NCBI RefSeq assembly: GCF_009753715.1
Contig: NZ_WQMS01000007.1
Span: forward strand, 10,001 to 74,000
Direction: 5' to 3'
Source: Sphingomonas horti
GTDB taxonomy: Bacteria; Pseudomonadota; Alphaproteobacteria; Sphingomonadales; Sphingomonadaceae
Length of the DNA stretch: 64,000 nt
The notes under the pieces are model-generated. The model ran no database searches and was not told the DNA's origin. It saw only the letters and a program-made list of their open reading frames with translations. This document shows, piece by piece, positions 1 through 8,492 of this stretch. The first letter of the stretch is position 1, and each line of letters starts with the position of its first letter. Both the position numbers and the translations under genes were made by a program.

Positions 1-247
1 GGCGTCCTGCTTTCTTGCGACCGCATCAGTGGGGGCCGTGTGGCCCGCGTCGCTGCGGTGAGCGGGCATATATGTGGGGCTTTTCCCCCCGTCAACAGCG
101 ATTTTGCATTTTTTGTGACGGGGTTGCGGATCGGCGTTCCCGGCGCCGTCCGAAGCCCGATATGGGGCTTTCGCGGCGGCCTGCAACCCCGGCTTCTATA
201 GACGCGTGCGCGTATGCGCGCGTTGGGCGCCGATTCCCGGCCCCGGA
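1..247. other. Left-edge non-coding stretch
   Basis: I see no convincing gene here. Open frames that cross it run into the CBS gene in the wrong frame and have arginine-rich, shadow-like composition. It probably holds the intergenic space downstream of the leftward CBS gene and part of whatever lies further left. Confidence 0.4.
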
Positions 248-676
248 TCAGGCGGTCTGGATATATTCGCGCATCGCCTCGGCCTCGGCCTCGATCTTGT
301 CGATCCGGTGCTTCACCAGGTCGCCGATCGACACGATTCCGACCAGCGAATCGCCGTCCACCACCGGCAAATGGCGGAATCGGCGCTGAGTCATCAGCGA
401 CAGCGCGCCGAGCACGGTGTGATTCGGCGCCACCGTATGGGCGGGCCTGGTCATCACCTCGGCGACCGGCCGGTCGAGCGCGGCCGCGCCGGCGCTCGCC
501 AGGCAGTAGATCACGTCGCGTTCGGAAAAGATGCCGAGCACCCGGTTGCCCTCGACCACCGGCAGCGCCCCGATTCGCCTGCCCGCCAGCAGCGCGATCG
601 CATCGGACACCTTGGCGGTGCCGCCGATACTGATGACCTGGCCCTCCCGTCCTTTCAGAATCGCCGCGATCGTCAT
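248..676 (-). CDS. CBS domain-containing protein
   Basis: A 142-residue protein made almost only of a tandem pair of CBS repeats (roughly residues 10-65 and 75-135). The second repeat carries the typical LPVVDGDSLVGIVSIGDLV stretch. Stand-alone CBS pairs of this kind bind adenosyl ligands and act as energy or nucleotide sensors, but the partner is not evident from the neighbours. No membrane segment or signal peptide is visible. The length is normal for sphingomonad single-pair CBS proteins. The gene is transcribed away from the next gene at 748. Confidence 0.9.
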   Translation of the reverse strand: MTIAAILKGREGQVISIGGTAKVSDAIALLAGRRIGALPVVEGNRVLGIFSERDVIYCLASAGAAALDRPVAEVMTRPAHTVAPNHTVLGALSLMTQRRFRHLPVVDGDSLVGIVSIGDLVKHRIDKIEAEAEAMREYIQTA

Positions 677-747
677 GGCCGGACTCCTCAGCTAACGGTC
701 TGGTCAGGACCTTGATGTTCCGCGGGCGCCGCCGCAAGGGGGCATCG

Positions 748-1053
748 ATGGCCGAACGCAAGCCCGACCTGTCCGATCCCGATTATGCGCGATTCGCCTG
801 GAGCCGATACCGGCGGTTGATGATGTGGATGGCGCTGGCGGCGCTGGTGACGACGGCGGCCGCGTTGACGGTGCTGTCGGTGACGCGCGGGCCGCTGCCC
901 TGGCCGTTCCTGGTCTTCACCGCCGGCGGCGTGTTTCTGTCGGTGCTGCTGGCGGCGGCGCTGATGGGGCTCGTCTTCCTGAGCTCGGGCACCGGCCATG
1001 ACGACCAGATCCAGGATTATTCGAAAGACGATGATGAAGACCGACTCGCCTGA
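748..1053 (+). CDS. Small two-helix membrane protein, unknown function
   Basis: A 101-residue protein with two hydrophobic helices (about residues 27-46 and 52-78), an acidic C-terminal tail and no recognised domain. I prefer the ATG at 748 over the in-frame one at 712, because the 12 added residues are all basic and unlike the protein, and because a GGGG-rich ribosome-binding stretch precedes 748. The 3' end overlaps the start of the thioesterase gene by about 20 bases, so the two are probably co-transcribed. Confidence 0.75.
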   Translation: MAERKPDLSDPDYARFAWSRYRRLMMWMALAALVTTAAALTVLSVTRGPLPWPFLVFTAGGVFLSVLLAAALMGLVFLSSGTGHDDQIQDYSKDDDEDRLA

Positions 1054-1414
1054 ACCGACCCTGCGGGTGGCGCCGCGACCCGGCGACATCAACTCGAACG
1101 GGCACATCTTCGGCGGCTGGGTGCTTTCCCAGATGGACATCGCCGGCGGCGTGGTCGCCTCGCGCGCCGCGGACGGGCCGGTCGCGACCGTCGCGATCGA
1201 GGCGATGACCTTCATCGCGCCGATCCTGCTGCAGGACATCATCTCGGTCTATGCGCAGGTCGAGCGCCGCGGCCGCACCTCGATGGGGATCCGCATCGAA
1301 GTGATCGCCGACCGCGCCCGCGGCGCCGAGCAGGTCAAGGTCACCGAAGGCCTGTTCACCTTCGTCGCGCTGGACGACAACCACCGTCCGCGCGCGATCG
1401 AGTGGGACGGCTAG
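1031..1414 (+). CDS. Acyl-CoA thioesterase (hotdog fold, YciA-like)
   Basis: A 127-residue hotdog-fold protein. The segment DINSNGHIFGGWVLSQMDIA is the classic acyl-CoA hydrolase active-site region (the D/N...GG.L...D pattern). It is followed by AIEAMTFIAPI and the strand SVYAQVERRGRTSM. It should hydrolyse acyl-CoA to free acid and CoA in the cytoplasm. The start at 1031 (two adjacent ATGs at 1031 and 1034) lies inside the upstream small membrane gene. A start at 998 would add a basic tail that is not typical of the family. Confidence 0.9.
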   Translation: MMKTDSPEPTLRVAPRPGDINSNGHIFGGWVLSQMDIAGGVVASRAADGPVATVAIEAMTFIAPILLQDIISVYAQVERRGRTSMGIRIEVIADRARGAEQVKVTEGLFTFVALDDNHRPRAIEWDG

Positions 1415-1842
1415 CCCGCGTCGATCACGCGCGCGCCGCCGCCGTGGGCCTGCGGGGCGAGTTGCGGGATCGCGACGGCGTAGAGGCCGAGGCCGGCGAG
1501 AGTCAGCATTGTGACCAGGATGCCGAGCCCCCGCAGCGGATTGCGGCCGGTGCGGTCCATGCCGAAAGCGTGCGCGATTCGGGCGAGGAGATAGATCGCA
1601 CCCACCGCCCACAGCCAGATCGTGGTGCCCGCGGCGAACTCGATCAGGCCGATCAGGATCAGCACGAATGGCGTGTATTCGGCGAAATTGGCGTGCGCGC
1701 GCATCCGCGCAGTCAGCCGCTCGTTGCCGCCGTCGCCGATCGAGACCTTTTCGGAGATCCGCCGCTGGCCGACGCGCCAGCCGAGCCAGACGTTGATCAG
1801 CGCGGCGGCGCCCGCGATGGTGAGCGTAATCGGCAATATCAT
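1411..1842 (-). CDS. MAPEG family membrane protein
   Basis: A 143-residue protein with four hydrophobic helices. It has the MAPEG signature NERLTARMRAHANFAEYTPF and the later motif ARIAHAFGM, seen in the microsomal glutathione S-transferase/eicosanoid superfamily. Bacterial members are glutathione-dependent or of unknown substrate. The start at 1842 is chosen because a clear GGGAGG site precedes it and the first hydrophobic helix begins straight away; longer in-frame extensions lack hydrophobic sequence. It converges on the thioesterase gene with a 4-base overlap of the two 3' ends. Confidence 0.9.
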   Translation of the reverse strand: MILPITLTIAGAAALINVWLGWRVGQRRISEKVSIGDGGNERLTARMRAHANFAEYTPFVLILIGLIEFAAGTTIWLWAVGAIYLLARIAHAFGMDRTGRNPLRGLGILVTMLTLAGLGLYAVAIPQLAPQAHGGGARVIDAG

Positions 1843-2025
1843 CGTCCTGCCTCCCCTTTGACCGGAGGCTGCCACGGGCCACGAGTGCTTGCAACGGCGG
1901 GCGAATCCGATATATGCGCCCGCTCGCTCGCGACAGTTGTGTGGTCCGCGGCTTGATGCCGCATTCCTGAATGACGGCCGCCTGTCGGGTTTGTCAGTTT
2001 GTGAAAGATTGGAACAGGTGCCGTC

Positions 2026-2205
2026 ATGGCAGTGCCGAAGAGAAAAACGTCGCCCTCGAAGCGCAACATGCGCCGCAGCCACGACGCGCTGAAGGTCACG
2101 GCGTTTCAGGAATGCCCGAATTGCGGCGAGCTGAAGCTGCCGCACAATCTGTGCAGCGCGTGCGGCCACTATAATGGCCGCGAGATCGTCTCGGTCGACG
2201 CCTGA
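2026..2205 (+). CDS. rpmF: 50S ribosomal protein L32
   Basis: A short 59-codon gene read directly from the sequence. The protein begins [20 protein letters not shown] and holds a zinc-ribbon with two cysteine pairs (CPNCG and CSACG), the hallmark of L32. Length is normal. It lies 32 bases before plsX, the conserved rpmF-plsX-fabH order of many bacteria, which couples ribosome and phospholipid synthesis genes. Confidence 0.97.
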   Translation: MAVPKRKTSPSKRNMRRSHDALKVTAFQECPNCGELKLPHNLCSACGHYNGREIVSVDA

Positions 2206-2237
2206 CCGCGCAGCGCAAGCGCGGGACGACCAGCAGC

Positions 2238-3287
2238 ATGACTGACACGCCGCGAATCGCCATCGATGCGATGGGCGGCGACGCGGGCGTGGCGGTCACG
2301 GCCGAAGGCGCCGCGCGCGCCCTGTCGCTGGACCCGCGCCTCAAATTCCTGATGGTCGGCAACGAGGCGGCGATCGCCGCCGCGCTGGCGCCCCACCCGG
2401 CGCTGAAAGCGGCGTCGGAGATCCTCCACGCCCCCGAAGTCATCGCCGGCACCGACAAGCCGAGCCAGGCCCTCCGCCGCGCCAAAACCACGTCGATGGG
2501 CCTGGCCATCGACGCGGTGAAGCAGGGCCGCGCCGACGCCGCGCTGTCGGGCGGCAACACCGGCGCGCTGATGGCGATGTCGAAGCTGGCGCTGCGCACG
2601 CTGCCCGGCATCGACCGGCCGGCGCTGGCGGCGCTGCTGCCGACGCTCGGCGACAACGACCTCGTGATGCTGGACCTCGGCGCCAACACCGAGTGCGACG
2701 CCAACAACCTGGTCGAGTTCGCGGTGATGGGCGCCGCCTATGCCCGCATCGTGATGGGGCTGGAGCGCCCGCGCGTGCGGCTGCTCAACATCGGCGAGGA
2801 AGAGCTGAAGGGCACCGACGAAGTGAAGGAAGCGGCGGCGATGCTGCGCGACGCGTCGCACCTGCCGCTGTCGTTCGAGGGGAATATTGAGGCCGACCGG
2901 CTCGGCCGCGGCGAGGCCGACGTGATCGTCTCCGACGGCTTCACCGGCAACATCGCGCTGAAGTCGGTCGAGGGCACTGCCCGCTTCATCACCGACCTGC
3001 TGCGCCGCGCCTTCACCAGCTCGCTCAGGTCCAAGGCGGGCTTCGTGCTGTCGCGCCCCGCCTTTCACATGCTGAAGACGCATCTCGACCCGAACAACCA
3101 TAACGGCGCCGTCTTCCTGGGTCTGAACGGCATTGTCGTGAAAAGCCATGGCGGCGCCGACATGGGCGGCATCGCCAACGCGATCGGCGTGGCGGCGAAG
3201 CTCGCGCGCGCCTCGATCGCGCGGCGGATCGCCGAGGACCTGGAGCGGCTGCACGCGCGCCACCCCGAAGCGGCGGCGGCCAAGTGA
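2238..3287 (+). CDS. plsX: Phosphate acyltransferase PlsX
   Basis: A 349-residue protein starting close to the family motif [11 protein letters not shown], followed by the GGNTGALM and [11 protein letters not shown] stretches and [16 protein letters not shown], all typical of PlsX. It converts acyl-ACP and phosphate to acyl-phosphate for glycerol-3-phosphate acylation at the membrane. The stop codon overlaps the GTG start of fabH (GTGA), so translation is probably coupled. Confidence 0.97.
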   Translation: MTDTPRIAIDAMGGDAGVAVTAEGAARALSLDPRLKFLMVGNEAAIAAALAPHPALKAASEILHAPEVIAGTDKPSQALRRAKTTSMGLAIDAVKQGRADAALSGGNTGALMAMSKLALRTLPGIDRPALAALLPTLGDNDLVMLDLGANTECDANNLVEFAVMGAAYARIVMGLERPRVRLLNIGEEELKGTDEVKEAAAMLRDASHLPLSFEGNIEADRLGRGEADVIVSDGFTGNIALKSVEGTARFITDLLRRAFTSSLRSKAGFVLSRPAFHMLKTHLDPNNHNGAVFLGLNGIVVKSHGGADMGGIANAIGVAAKLARASIARRIAEDLERLHARHPEAAAAK

Positions 3288-4243
3288 CCCGGCGCGCGGC
3301 CATCCTCGGCACCGGCTCGGCCCTGCCGAAGCGGTGCGTCTCCAACCAGGAGCTGGCGGCCCAGGTCGACACCAGCGACGAATGGATCGTCGAGCGCACC
3401 GGCATCCGCTTCCGCCACATCGCCGGCGAGGGCGAGACGACCGTCACGCTGGCGACCGACGCCGCGCGCGCGGCGCTCGACGCGGCCGGGCTGGAGCCGC
3501 GCGACGTCGACCTGATCGTGCTCGCGACGGCGACGCCGGACCAGACCTTCCCGTCCAGCGCGACCAGCGTGCAGGCCGCACTCAACATCCCGGATTGCGT
3601 CGCGTTCGACGTGGCGGCGGTCTGCTCCGGCTTCCTCTACGCGCTGTCAGTCGCCGAAAGCATGATTCGCGCGGGCTCTGCCGAGACGGCGCTGGTGATC
3701 GGATCGGAGACGTTCAGCCGCATCCTCGACTGGGAGGACCGGGCGACCTGCGTGCTGTTCGGCGACGGCGCCGGCGCGATCGTGCTGGGCGCCGAGGAGG
3801 GCGAGCGCGGCGTGCTCGCGACCCGGCTGCACGCCGACGGGCGGCACAACGACCTGCTGTATGTCGATGGCGGGCCGTCCACCACGGGGACGGTCGGCAA
3901 GCTCAGGATGAAAGGCCGCGAAGTGTTCCGCCACGCGGTCGTGAACCTGGCCGCGGTGATGAACGAGGCGCTTGCCGCCGCGGGGCTCGAGGCGTCCGAC
4001 GTCGACTGGGTGGTGCCGCACCAGGCCAATGCCCGCATCCTCGACGCGACCGCGAAGAAGCTGGGCATGGAGCCCGGCAAGGTCGTGATCACCGTCGACC
4101 AGCATGCGAACACGTCGGCGGCGTCCGTGCCGCTCGCGCTCGATACCGCTGTCAAGGATGGGCGGGTCAAGCCCGGCGACGTGCTGGTGCTGGAAGCGAT
4201 GGGCGGCGGATTTACCTGGGGTGCGTCGGTGCTGCGCTTCTGA
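3284..4243 (+). CDS. fabH: Beta-ketoacyl-ACP synthase III
   Basis: A 319-residue thiolase-fold enzyme that condenses an acyl-CoA with malonyl-ACP to start fatty acid synthesis. The catalytic triad is visible: Cys117 in [11 protein letters not shown], His246 in VPHQANARI and Asn276 in [14 protein letters not shown]. The C-terminus [13 protein letters not shown] is the usual FabH end. It starts with GTG overlapping the plsX stop. A noncoding stretch of about 70 bases separates it from ihfA. Confidence 0.97.
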   Translation: MTRRAAILGTGSALPKRCVSNQELAAQVDTSDEWIVERTGIRFRHIAGEGETTVTLATDAARAALDAAGLEPRDVDLIVLATATPDQTFPSSATSVQAALNIPDCVAFDVAAVCSGFLYALSVAESMIRAGSAETALVIGSETFSRILDWEDRATCVLFGDGAGAIVLGAEEGERGVLATRLHADGRHNDLLYVDGGPSTTGTVGKLRMKGREVFRHAVVNLAAVMNEALAAAGLEASDVDWVVPHQANARILDATAKKLGMEPGKVVITVDQHANTSAASVPLALDTAVKDGRVKPGDVLVLEAMGGGFTWGASVLRF

Positions 4244-4315
4244 TAATTAACGTGTGCGCATTGATTTCGGACCCGGAATCGGGTTTCCTGTGGATAAGGT
4301 TAGAGGGGGACTCTT

Positions 4316-4636
4316 ATGGCTGAGGCCGATCCGATGATCCGCACCGGCGCCGGGACGTTGACCAGGGCCGACCTGGCCGAATCGCTGCACCGGCAGGTCG
4401 GCCTGTCGCGGGCGGAATCCGCCGGCATCGTCGAGCGCATCCTCGCCCATATGTGCGAGGCGCTGTCGCACGGAGAGAATGTGAAGATCTCCGGCTTCGG
4501 CAGCTTCGTGCTGCGCGACAAGGGCGAGCGCATCGGCCGCAACCCGAAGACGGGCGTCGAAGTGCCGATCGCGCCGCGCCGCGTGCTGACCTTCCGCGCC
4601 AGCCAGATGCTGCGCGACCGCATCGTCGAGGGGTGA
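4316..4636 (+). CDS. ihfA: Integration host factor alpha subunit
   Basis: A 106-residue HU/IHF-family DNA-bending protein. It has [20 protein letters not shown] at the N-terminus and the DNA-minor-groove arm [20 protein letters not shown]. The GRNPKTG and PI.PRRV residues fit the alpha subunit. A strong AGAGGGG ribosome-binding site precedes the ATG. The order fabH-ihfA-merR is conserved in alphaproteobacteria. Confidence 0.95.
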   Translation: MAEADPMIRTGAGTLTRADLAESLHRQVGLSRAESAGIVERILAHMCEALSHGENVKISGFGSFVLRDKGERIGRNPKTGVEVPIAPRRVLTFRASQMLRDRIVEG

Positions 4637-4652
4637 GCGCTCGGCTCAGCAA

Positions 4653-4994
4653 ATGACAAAATCGGAAGACGCGTTCCGCACCATCGGCGAACTCGCCGAG
4701 GAATTGGGCCTTCCGCAGCACATCCTACGCTATTGGGAAACCCGCTTTCCCCAGCTCCGCCCGCTGCAGCGGGCCGGCAACCGCCGCTATTACCGCCCCG
4801 CCGACGTCGCGCTGGCAAAGCGGATCGATCGGCTGCTGAACCGCGAAGGCTATACGATCAAAGGCGTCCAGAAGCTGCTGGAGGAGCGAACTCCTGAAGC
4901 ATCGCCGGAGCAGGACGCCACCACTCCCTCATTGGCCGAACTGAAGCGAATCCGCGCGATGCTGGCGGAGGCTCTGGAAGAAGACGCCGCATAG
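4653..4994 (+). CDS. MerR family transcriptional regulator
   Basis: A 113-residue protein with an N-terminal MerR winged helix: [20 protein letters not shown], then [20 protein letters not shown], then a recognition wing and coiled segment [11 protein letters not shown]. It lacks the long C-terminal effector domain and cysteines of metal sensors, like the short MerR genes that habitually follow ihfA in alphaproteobacteria. Its target is unknown. It starts 16 bases after ihfA and is likely in the same transcript. Confidence 0.92.
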   Translation: MTKSEDAFRTIGELAEELGLPQHILRYWETRFPQLRPLQRAGNRRYYRPADVALAKRIDRLLNREGYTIKGVQKLLEERTPEASPEQDATTPSLAELKRIRAMLAEALEEDAA

Positions 4995-5023
4995 CGGTCA
5001 CATCTGCTTTCGACCCATTGCGG

Positions 5024-5158
5024 CCCCTCTCCCATGGGAGAGGGCGACTCGCGGCTCCGCCGCGAGCGGGGTGAGGGGACCAGGACTTCGTGGAGAGGCC
5101 CAGACCCCTCACCCGGTCAGCGCAAGCGCTGACTCGACCTCTCCCTATGGGAGAGGTG
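5024..5158. repeat. Pair of inverted intergenic palindromic repeats
   Basis: Two related units of about 56 bases face each other (5024-5080 and 5103-5158). Each contains a CCTCTCCC.T.GGGAGAGG palindrome, a second GC-rich hairpin with different bases but conserved pairing, and a GGGTGAGGGG tail. Compensatory changes between the copies (for example CCGCGAG against GCGCTGAC stems) suggest selection on structure. The layout fits the REP-like dispersed repeats of sphingomonads and Xanthomonas. It sits between convergent genes and may end transcription on both strands. Confidence 0.8.
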
Positions 5159-5194
5159 ATTGGTCCGGTAACCACCCATTACAGTCGTTGTGCT

Positions 5195-5731
5195 TCAGCT
5201 CTGATCCGGCCCCAGCGCCGGATCAAGGTCTCGCGGCCGCACGAATGTCTCCAGCCGCGCACCCCGCGCCGCTAGGTCCCCCCACTCTCCCCCAAACGCC
5301 AGCACCGCAATGCTGCCGGTCGGGAATTTGTCCTCGACCGAATCGCGGATCGCGTCGCCGTCATCGGGCGTGAGCATCAGGGCCAGGTCTTCCATGCCCG
5401 GATTGTGGCCGCACAGCAGCAGGTGCCGGGCCTGGGCCGGGGCTTCGTTCAGCACGTCGAGCAGATGCACGCAGGAGGCCAGATAGACGCGGCGATCCCA
5501 GACCGGCTTCAGCGTGCGGCCGTAACCTTCCCAGAACGCGTCCAGCGTCTCCACGCAGCGCACGGCGGGCGAGGAAACGACATGATCCCAGGCCAGCCCC
5601 TCGCGCCGGCAATGCTCGCCCATCGTCCGCGCCGCGCGCTTGCCCTTCTGGTTCAGCGGCCGATCGAAATCGCGCTGCACCGGATCGTCCCAGCCCGATT
5701 TCGCGTGGCGCAGCAGGGTGAGTGTTCTCAT
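5195..5731 (-). CDS. SixA-like histidine phosphatase
   Basis: A 178-residue histidine phosphatase superfamily member. The catalytic RHAK motif is at the N-terminus (LTLLRHAKSGWDD). A second conserved histidine lies in LLLCGHNPGMEDL, matching the SixA pattern. SixA-type enzymes dephosphorylate phosphohistidine in phosphotransfer proteins, but the substrate here cannot be read from the sequence. The start overlaps the stop of the upstream helicase gene by 4 bases, so the two are coupled. Confidence 0.92.
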   Translation of the reverse strand: MRTLTLLRHAKSGWDDPVQRDFDRPLNQKGKRAARTMGEHCRREGLAWDHVVSSPAVRCVETLDAFWEGYGRTLKPVWDRRVYLASCVHLLDVLNEAPAQARHLLLCGHNPGMEDLALMLTPDDGDAIRDSVEDKFPTGSIAVLAFGGEWGDLAARGARLETFVRPRDLDPALGPDQS

Positions 5732-8451
5732 GATCCCCCCGTCAGCACATCCTCCCGGCCCGAATGCCCGGAAACCGGGGCGGAGGAAAGCCGCGTCTGC
5801 ACGCGCTCGACCGCTTCGGCGAGCGTGACGCGGCGGATCGGGGTGCCCGCGGGAAAGGCTGTGAGCAGGCGGGACGGCATCGCGCTCGACACCAGCACGA
5901 ACGCGCCGCGATCGTCGGCGCGACGGATCAGCCGCCCGAATGCCTGGGCGAGTCGCGCGCGCACCATACGGTCCTCATAGGCGCTGCCGCCCTGGGCCAG
6001 CTTGCGCGCGGCGTGGAGCACGGTGGGTTTTGACCAGGGCACCCCTTCCATCACCACCAGCCGCAGCGAATGGCCGGGCACGTCGACGCCGTCGCGCAGC
6101 GCGTCTGTGCCGAGCAGGCTGGCATGGGGATCGTCGCGGAAGATATCCACCAGCGTGCCGGTGTCGATCGGATCGACATGCTGGGCAAAGAGCGGCAGCC
6201 CGTCTCGCGCGAGCCGGTCGGCGATGCGGGCATGGACCGCGCGGAGGCGACGGATCGCGGTGAACAGGCCGAGCGCGCCGCCGCCCGCCGCCGCGATCAG
6301 GCTCGCATAGGCACCGCTCAGCTGGGGAATGTCGCCCTTCTTCACATCGGTGACGATCAGCACCTCGGCCTGCCCGGCATAGTCGAACGGGCTCGGCGCT
6401 TCGAAGCGGAGCGGCGGGCGCGGCAGGTGGAGAGCACCCGACCGCGCCTCGGCGGCGGCCCAGTCGCCGTTCGACAGTGTCGCCGATGTGACGATCACCC
6501 CGTGCGCGGGTTTCAGCACCAACTCGGCAAGCGGGCGGGTCGGGTCGAGCCAGTGGCGGTGAAGGCCGACGTCGTACTCACGCCCCTCGGCGCGATCGAC
6601 CGCGAGCCAGTCGACGAAATCCGGGTCCGCCGGCCCGCCGACACGCCCGAGCAGCGCGATCCAGCCGGCGAGCGTGTCGATCCGCCAGCCGAGGCTCATG
6701 ACCGCGCCTTCGATCCGCGCCCGCGCCTGGCCGTCGAGCCAATCGGGCGCGTCGGTCAGAACCGCCTCCAGCCGCCGGCCGAGCTGGACCAAAGGCCGGT
6801 GCAGCGCCTCCAGCGCCGCCGCGGCGTTGCCCGCCGCCTCGACAAGGGCGCCGTCGGGATCGACCAGCTCGGTCTCCAGCCCATAGCCGGCATCTTCGCT
6901 GGCGGCGCGCGCGTAAACGGTGCCGCGCACCGCGGCCAGCAAGGCCTCGATCGCGCCGAAGGGCTGGCCTTCGCCCAAACGCTGGAGCCACTGGTCCGAC
7001 GGCAAAGCCTGCGCTGCGTTGGACGCAGCGGCAATGGCGCGGGCGCCTTCCTCGTCATAGCTGGCGACGTCCGACAGCCGCGCGGCGAGCCCGCGCCGGC
7101 GGCCGCGCGCGCTGCCTTCCGGGCCAGTCACCCAACGGCGCAGCTCGATCGCTTCCTGCCCCGTCAGCGCGGTCGAGAACATCGAATCGGCGGCTTCGAA
7201 CAGATGATGGCCTTCATCGAAGATCAGCCGGGTCGGGCGATTCGCCGCTTCCCGCCCGCGCGCGGCGTTGACCATCACCAGCGCGTGGTTGGCGACGACG
7301 ATCTCCGCGTCGGCGCTGGCCCGCGACGCACGCTCGATGAAACACTTGCGGTAATGCGGGCAGCCGGCGAAGACGCATTCGCCGCGCCGGTCGGTCAGTG
7401 CGGTCGAGCCGTTGCGGCGGAACAGGGTCGGCAGCCAGCCCGGCAGGTCGCCTCCGACCATGTCGCCGTCCTTGGAATAAGCGGCCCAGCGCGCGACGAG
7501 CTGCGCCAGGATCGCCGCGCGGCCGCCGAAGCCGCCCTGCAGCGCGTCCTCCAGGTTCAGCAGGCACAGGTAATTCTCCCGCCCCTTGCGCACGACCATC
7601 TTGTCGCGGCGCGTGCGCGGGTCGGGGAACAGCTTCTCGCCTTCGCGATCCAATTGACGTTGCAGCGCTTTGGTGAAGGTGGAGACCCAGACCGCGCCGT
7701 CCGCTTCCTGCGCCCAGAGCGAGGCCGGGGCGAGATAGCCAAGGGTCTTGCCGATCCCGGTGCCCGCCTCCGCCAGCAGCAAAGTGGGCGAATCATTGGA
7801 TGCGCGCGGTCCAAAGGCGGCGGCGGCAGCTTCGGCATAGGCGCGCTGGCCGGGCCGCGCCTCCGCGCCGTGGCCGGTCAGCTCGTCGAGGCGGTCGGCG
7901 GCGGCGGCGGGCGGGACATGAATCGTGCGCGGCGGTGAGCGCGGCGGCTTTTCCTCCCATTCGGGCAGCCGCGCGAACAGCCAGCGCTCCTGCCGCTCCG
8001 GCCGCGCGACGGCGCGCGACACCGCCGCCGCCCAGGGCCAGCGCAGCCGGCCGAGCGATTGGGCCGAGGTCCATGCCCCTTCGCGCTCGTGCCAGTCCGG
8101 CGCCTCCATCCGCGAAAGCAGCGTCCCGGCGGCGCGAAGCAGGAAAGTGGCGGCGCTCGCATCGTCGGCGGGCGGCGCGAGGCCGATGGCGCGGGCTAGG
8201 CCCTTCGCCGTCGGCACCGTAAAGCGCGCCGGATGCACGAACGCGAACAGCTCCAGCAGGTCCAGCCCCGACAGCTCCGGATAGCCGAGTCGGGCGGCGA
8301 CGAGCGGCGCGTTCAGCAGGATCATCGGCGTGTCCGACGCTCGCCCGATCGCCTCCCCGCGCCCGACCGCCCGCGCCTCGCCGTCCGGAGTCGCGATCCA
8401 GATGCCGGCATGGCTTGCGTGCAGCGCGGGATAGGGCAAAGGGAGCGCCAT
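5728..8451 (-). CDS. DinG/XPD-like ATP-dependent DNA helicase
   Basis: A 907-residue superfamily 2 helicase. Walker A is AEAGTGIGKTLGY and the motif II box is DEGHH. Between them lie four cysteines (one in ENYLCLLN and three in CVFAGCPHYRKC) that match the Fe-S cluster of the XPD/DinG group. Motif VI is QAFGRLIRRADDRG. It should unwind DNA with 5'-3' polarity and act in repair of replication blocks. The N-terminal 250 residues before Walker A are longer than in E. coli DinG, as usual for alphaproteobacterial members. The ATG at 8451 is chosen because the upstream in-frame stretch overlaps the divergent lysyl-tRNA synthetase start. Confidence 0.9.
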   Translation of the reverse strand: MALPLPYPALHASHAGIWIATPDGEARAVGRGEAIGRASDTPMILLNAPLVAARLGYPELSGLDLLELFAFVHPARFTVPTAKGLARAIGLAPPADDASAATFLLRAAGTLLSRMEAPDWHEREGAWTSAQSLGRLRWPWAAAVSRAVARPERQERWLFARLPEWEEKPPRSPPRTIHVPPAAAADRLDELTGHGAEARPGQRAYAEAAAAAFGPRASNDSPTLLLAEAGTGIGKTLGYLAPASLWAQEADGAVWVSTFTKALQRQLDREGEKLFPDPRTRRDKMVVRKGRENYLCLLNLEDALQGGFGGRAAILAQLVARWAAYSKDGDMVGGDLPGWLPTLFRRNGSTALTDRRGECVFAGCPHYRKCFIERASRASADAEIVVANHALVMVNAARGREAANRPTRLIFDEGHHLFEAADSMFSTALTGQEAIELRRWVTGPEGSARGRRRGLAARLSDVASYDEEGARAIAAASNAAQALPSDQWLQRLGEGQPFGAIEALLAAVRGTVYARAASEDAGYGLETELVDPDGALVEAAGNAAAALEALHRPLVQLGRRLEAVLTDAPDWLDGQARARIEGAVMSLGWRIDTLAGWIALLGRVGGPADPDFVDWLAVDRAEGREYDVGLHRHWLDPTRPLAELVLKPAHGVIVTSATLSNGDWAAAEARSGALHLPRPPLRFEAPSPFDYAGQAEVLIVTDVKKGDIPQLSGAYASLIAAAGGGALGLFTAIRRLRAVHARIADRLARDGLPLFAQHVDPIDTGTLVDIFRDDPHASLLGTDALRDGVDVPGHSLRLVVMEGVPWSKPTVLHAARKLAQGGSAYEDRMVRARLAQAFGRLIRRADDRGAFVLVSSAMPSRLLTAFPAGTPIRRVTLAEAVERVQTRLSSAPVSGHSGREDVLTGGS

Positions 8452-8492
8452 CTCCCCTCCATATCGCTTGCCGGAACGAAAGGGCAACACAA

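Noticed and set aside
2169-3263. Long open frame antisense to plsX
   Set aside because: Its protein is His/Arg/Gln/Val-rich without family motifs and lies fully opposite a clear plsX; a GC-rich shadow. The same holds for the long frames opposite the DinG-like helicase (6070-7938), pheT (13676-16027), the TonB receptor (23559-25118) and traA (49672-51318).
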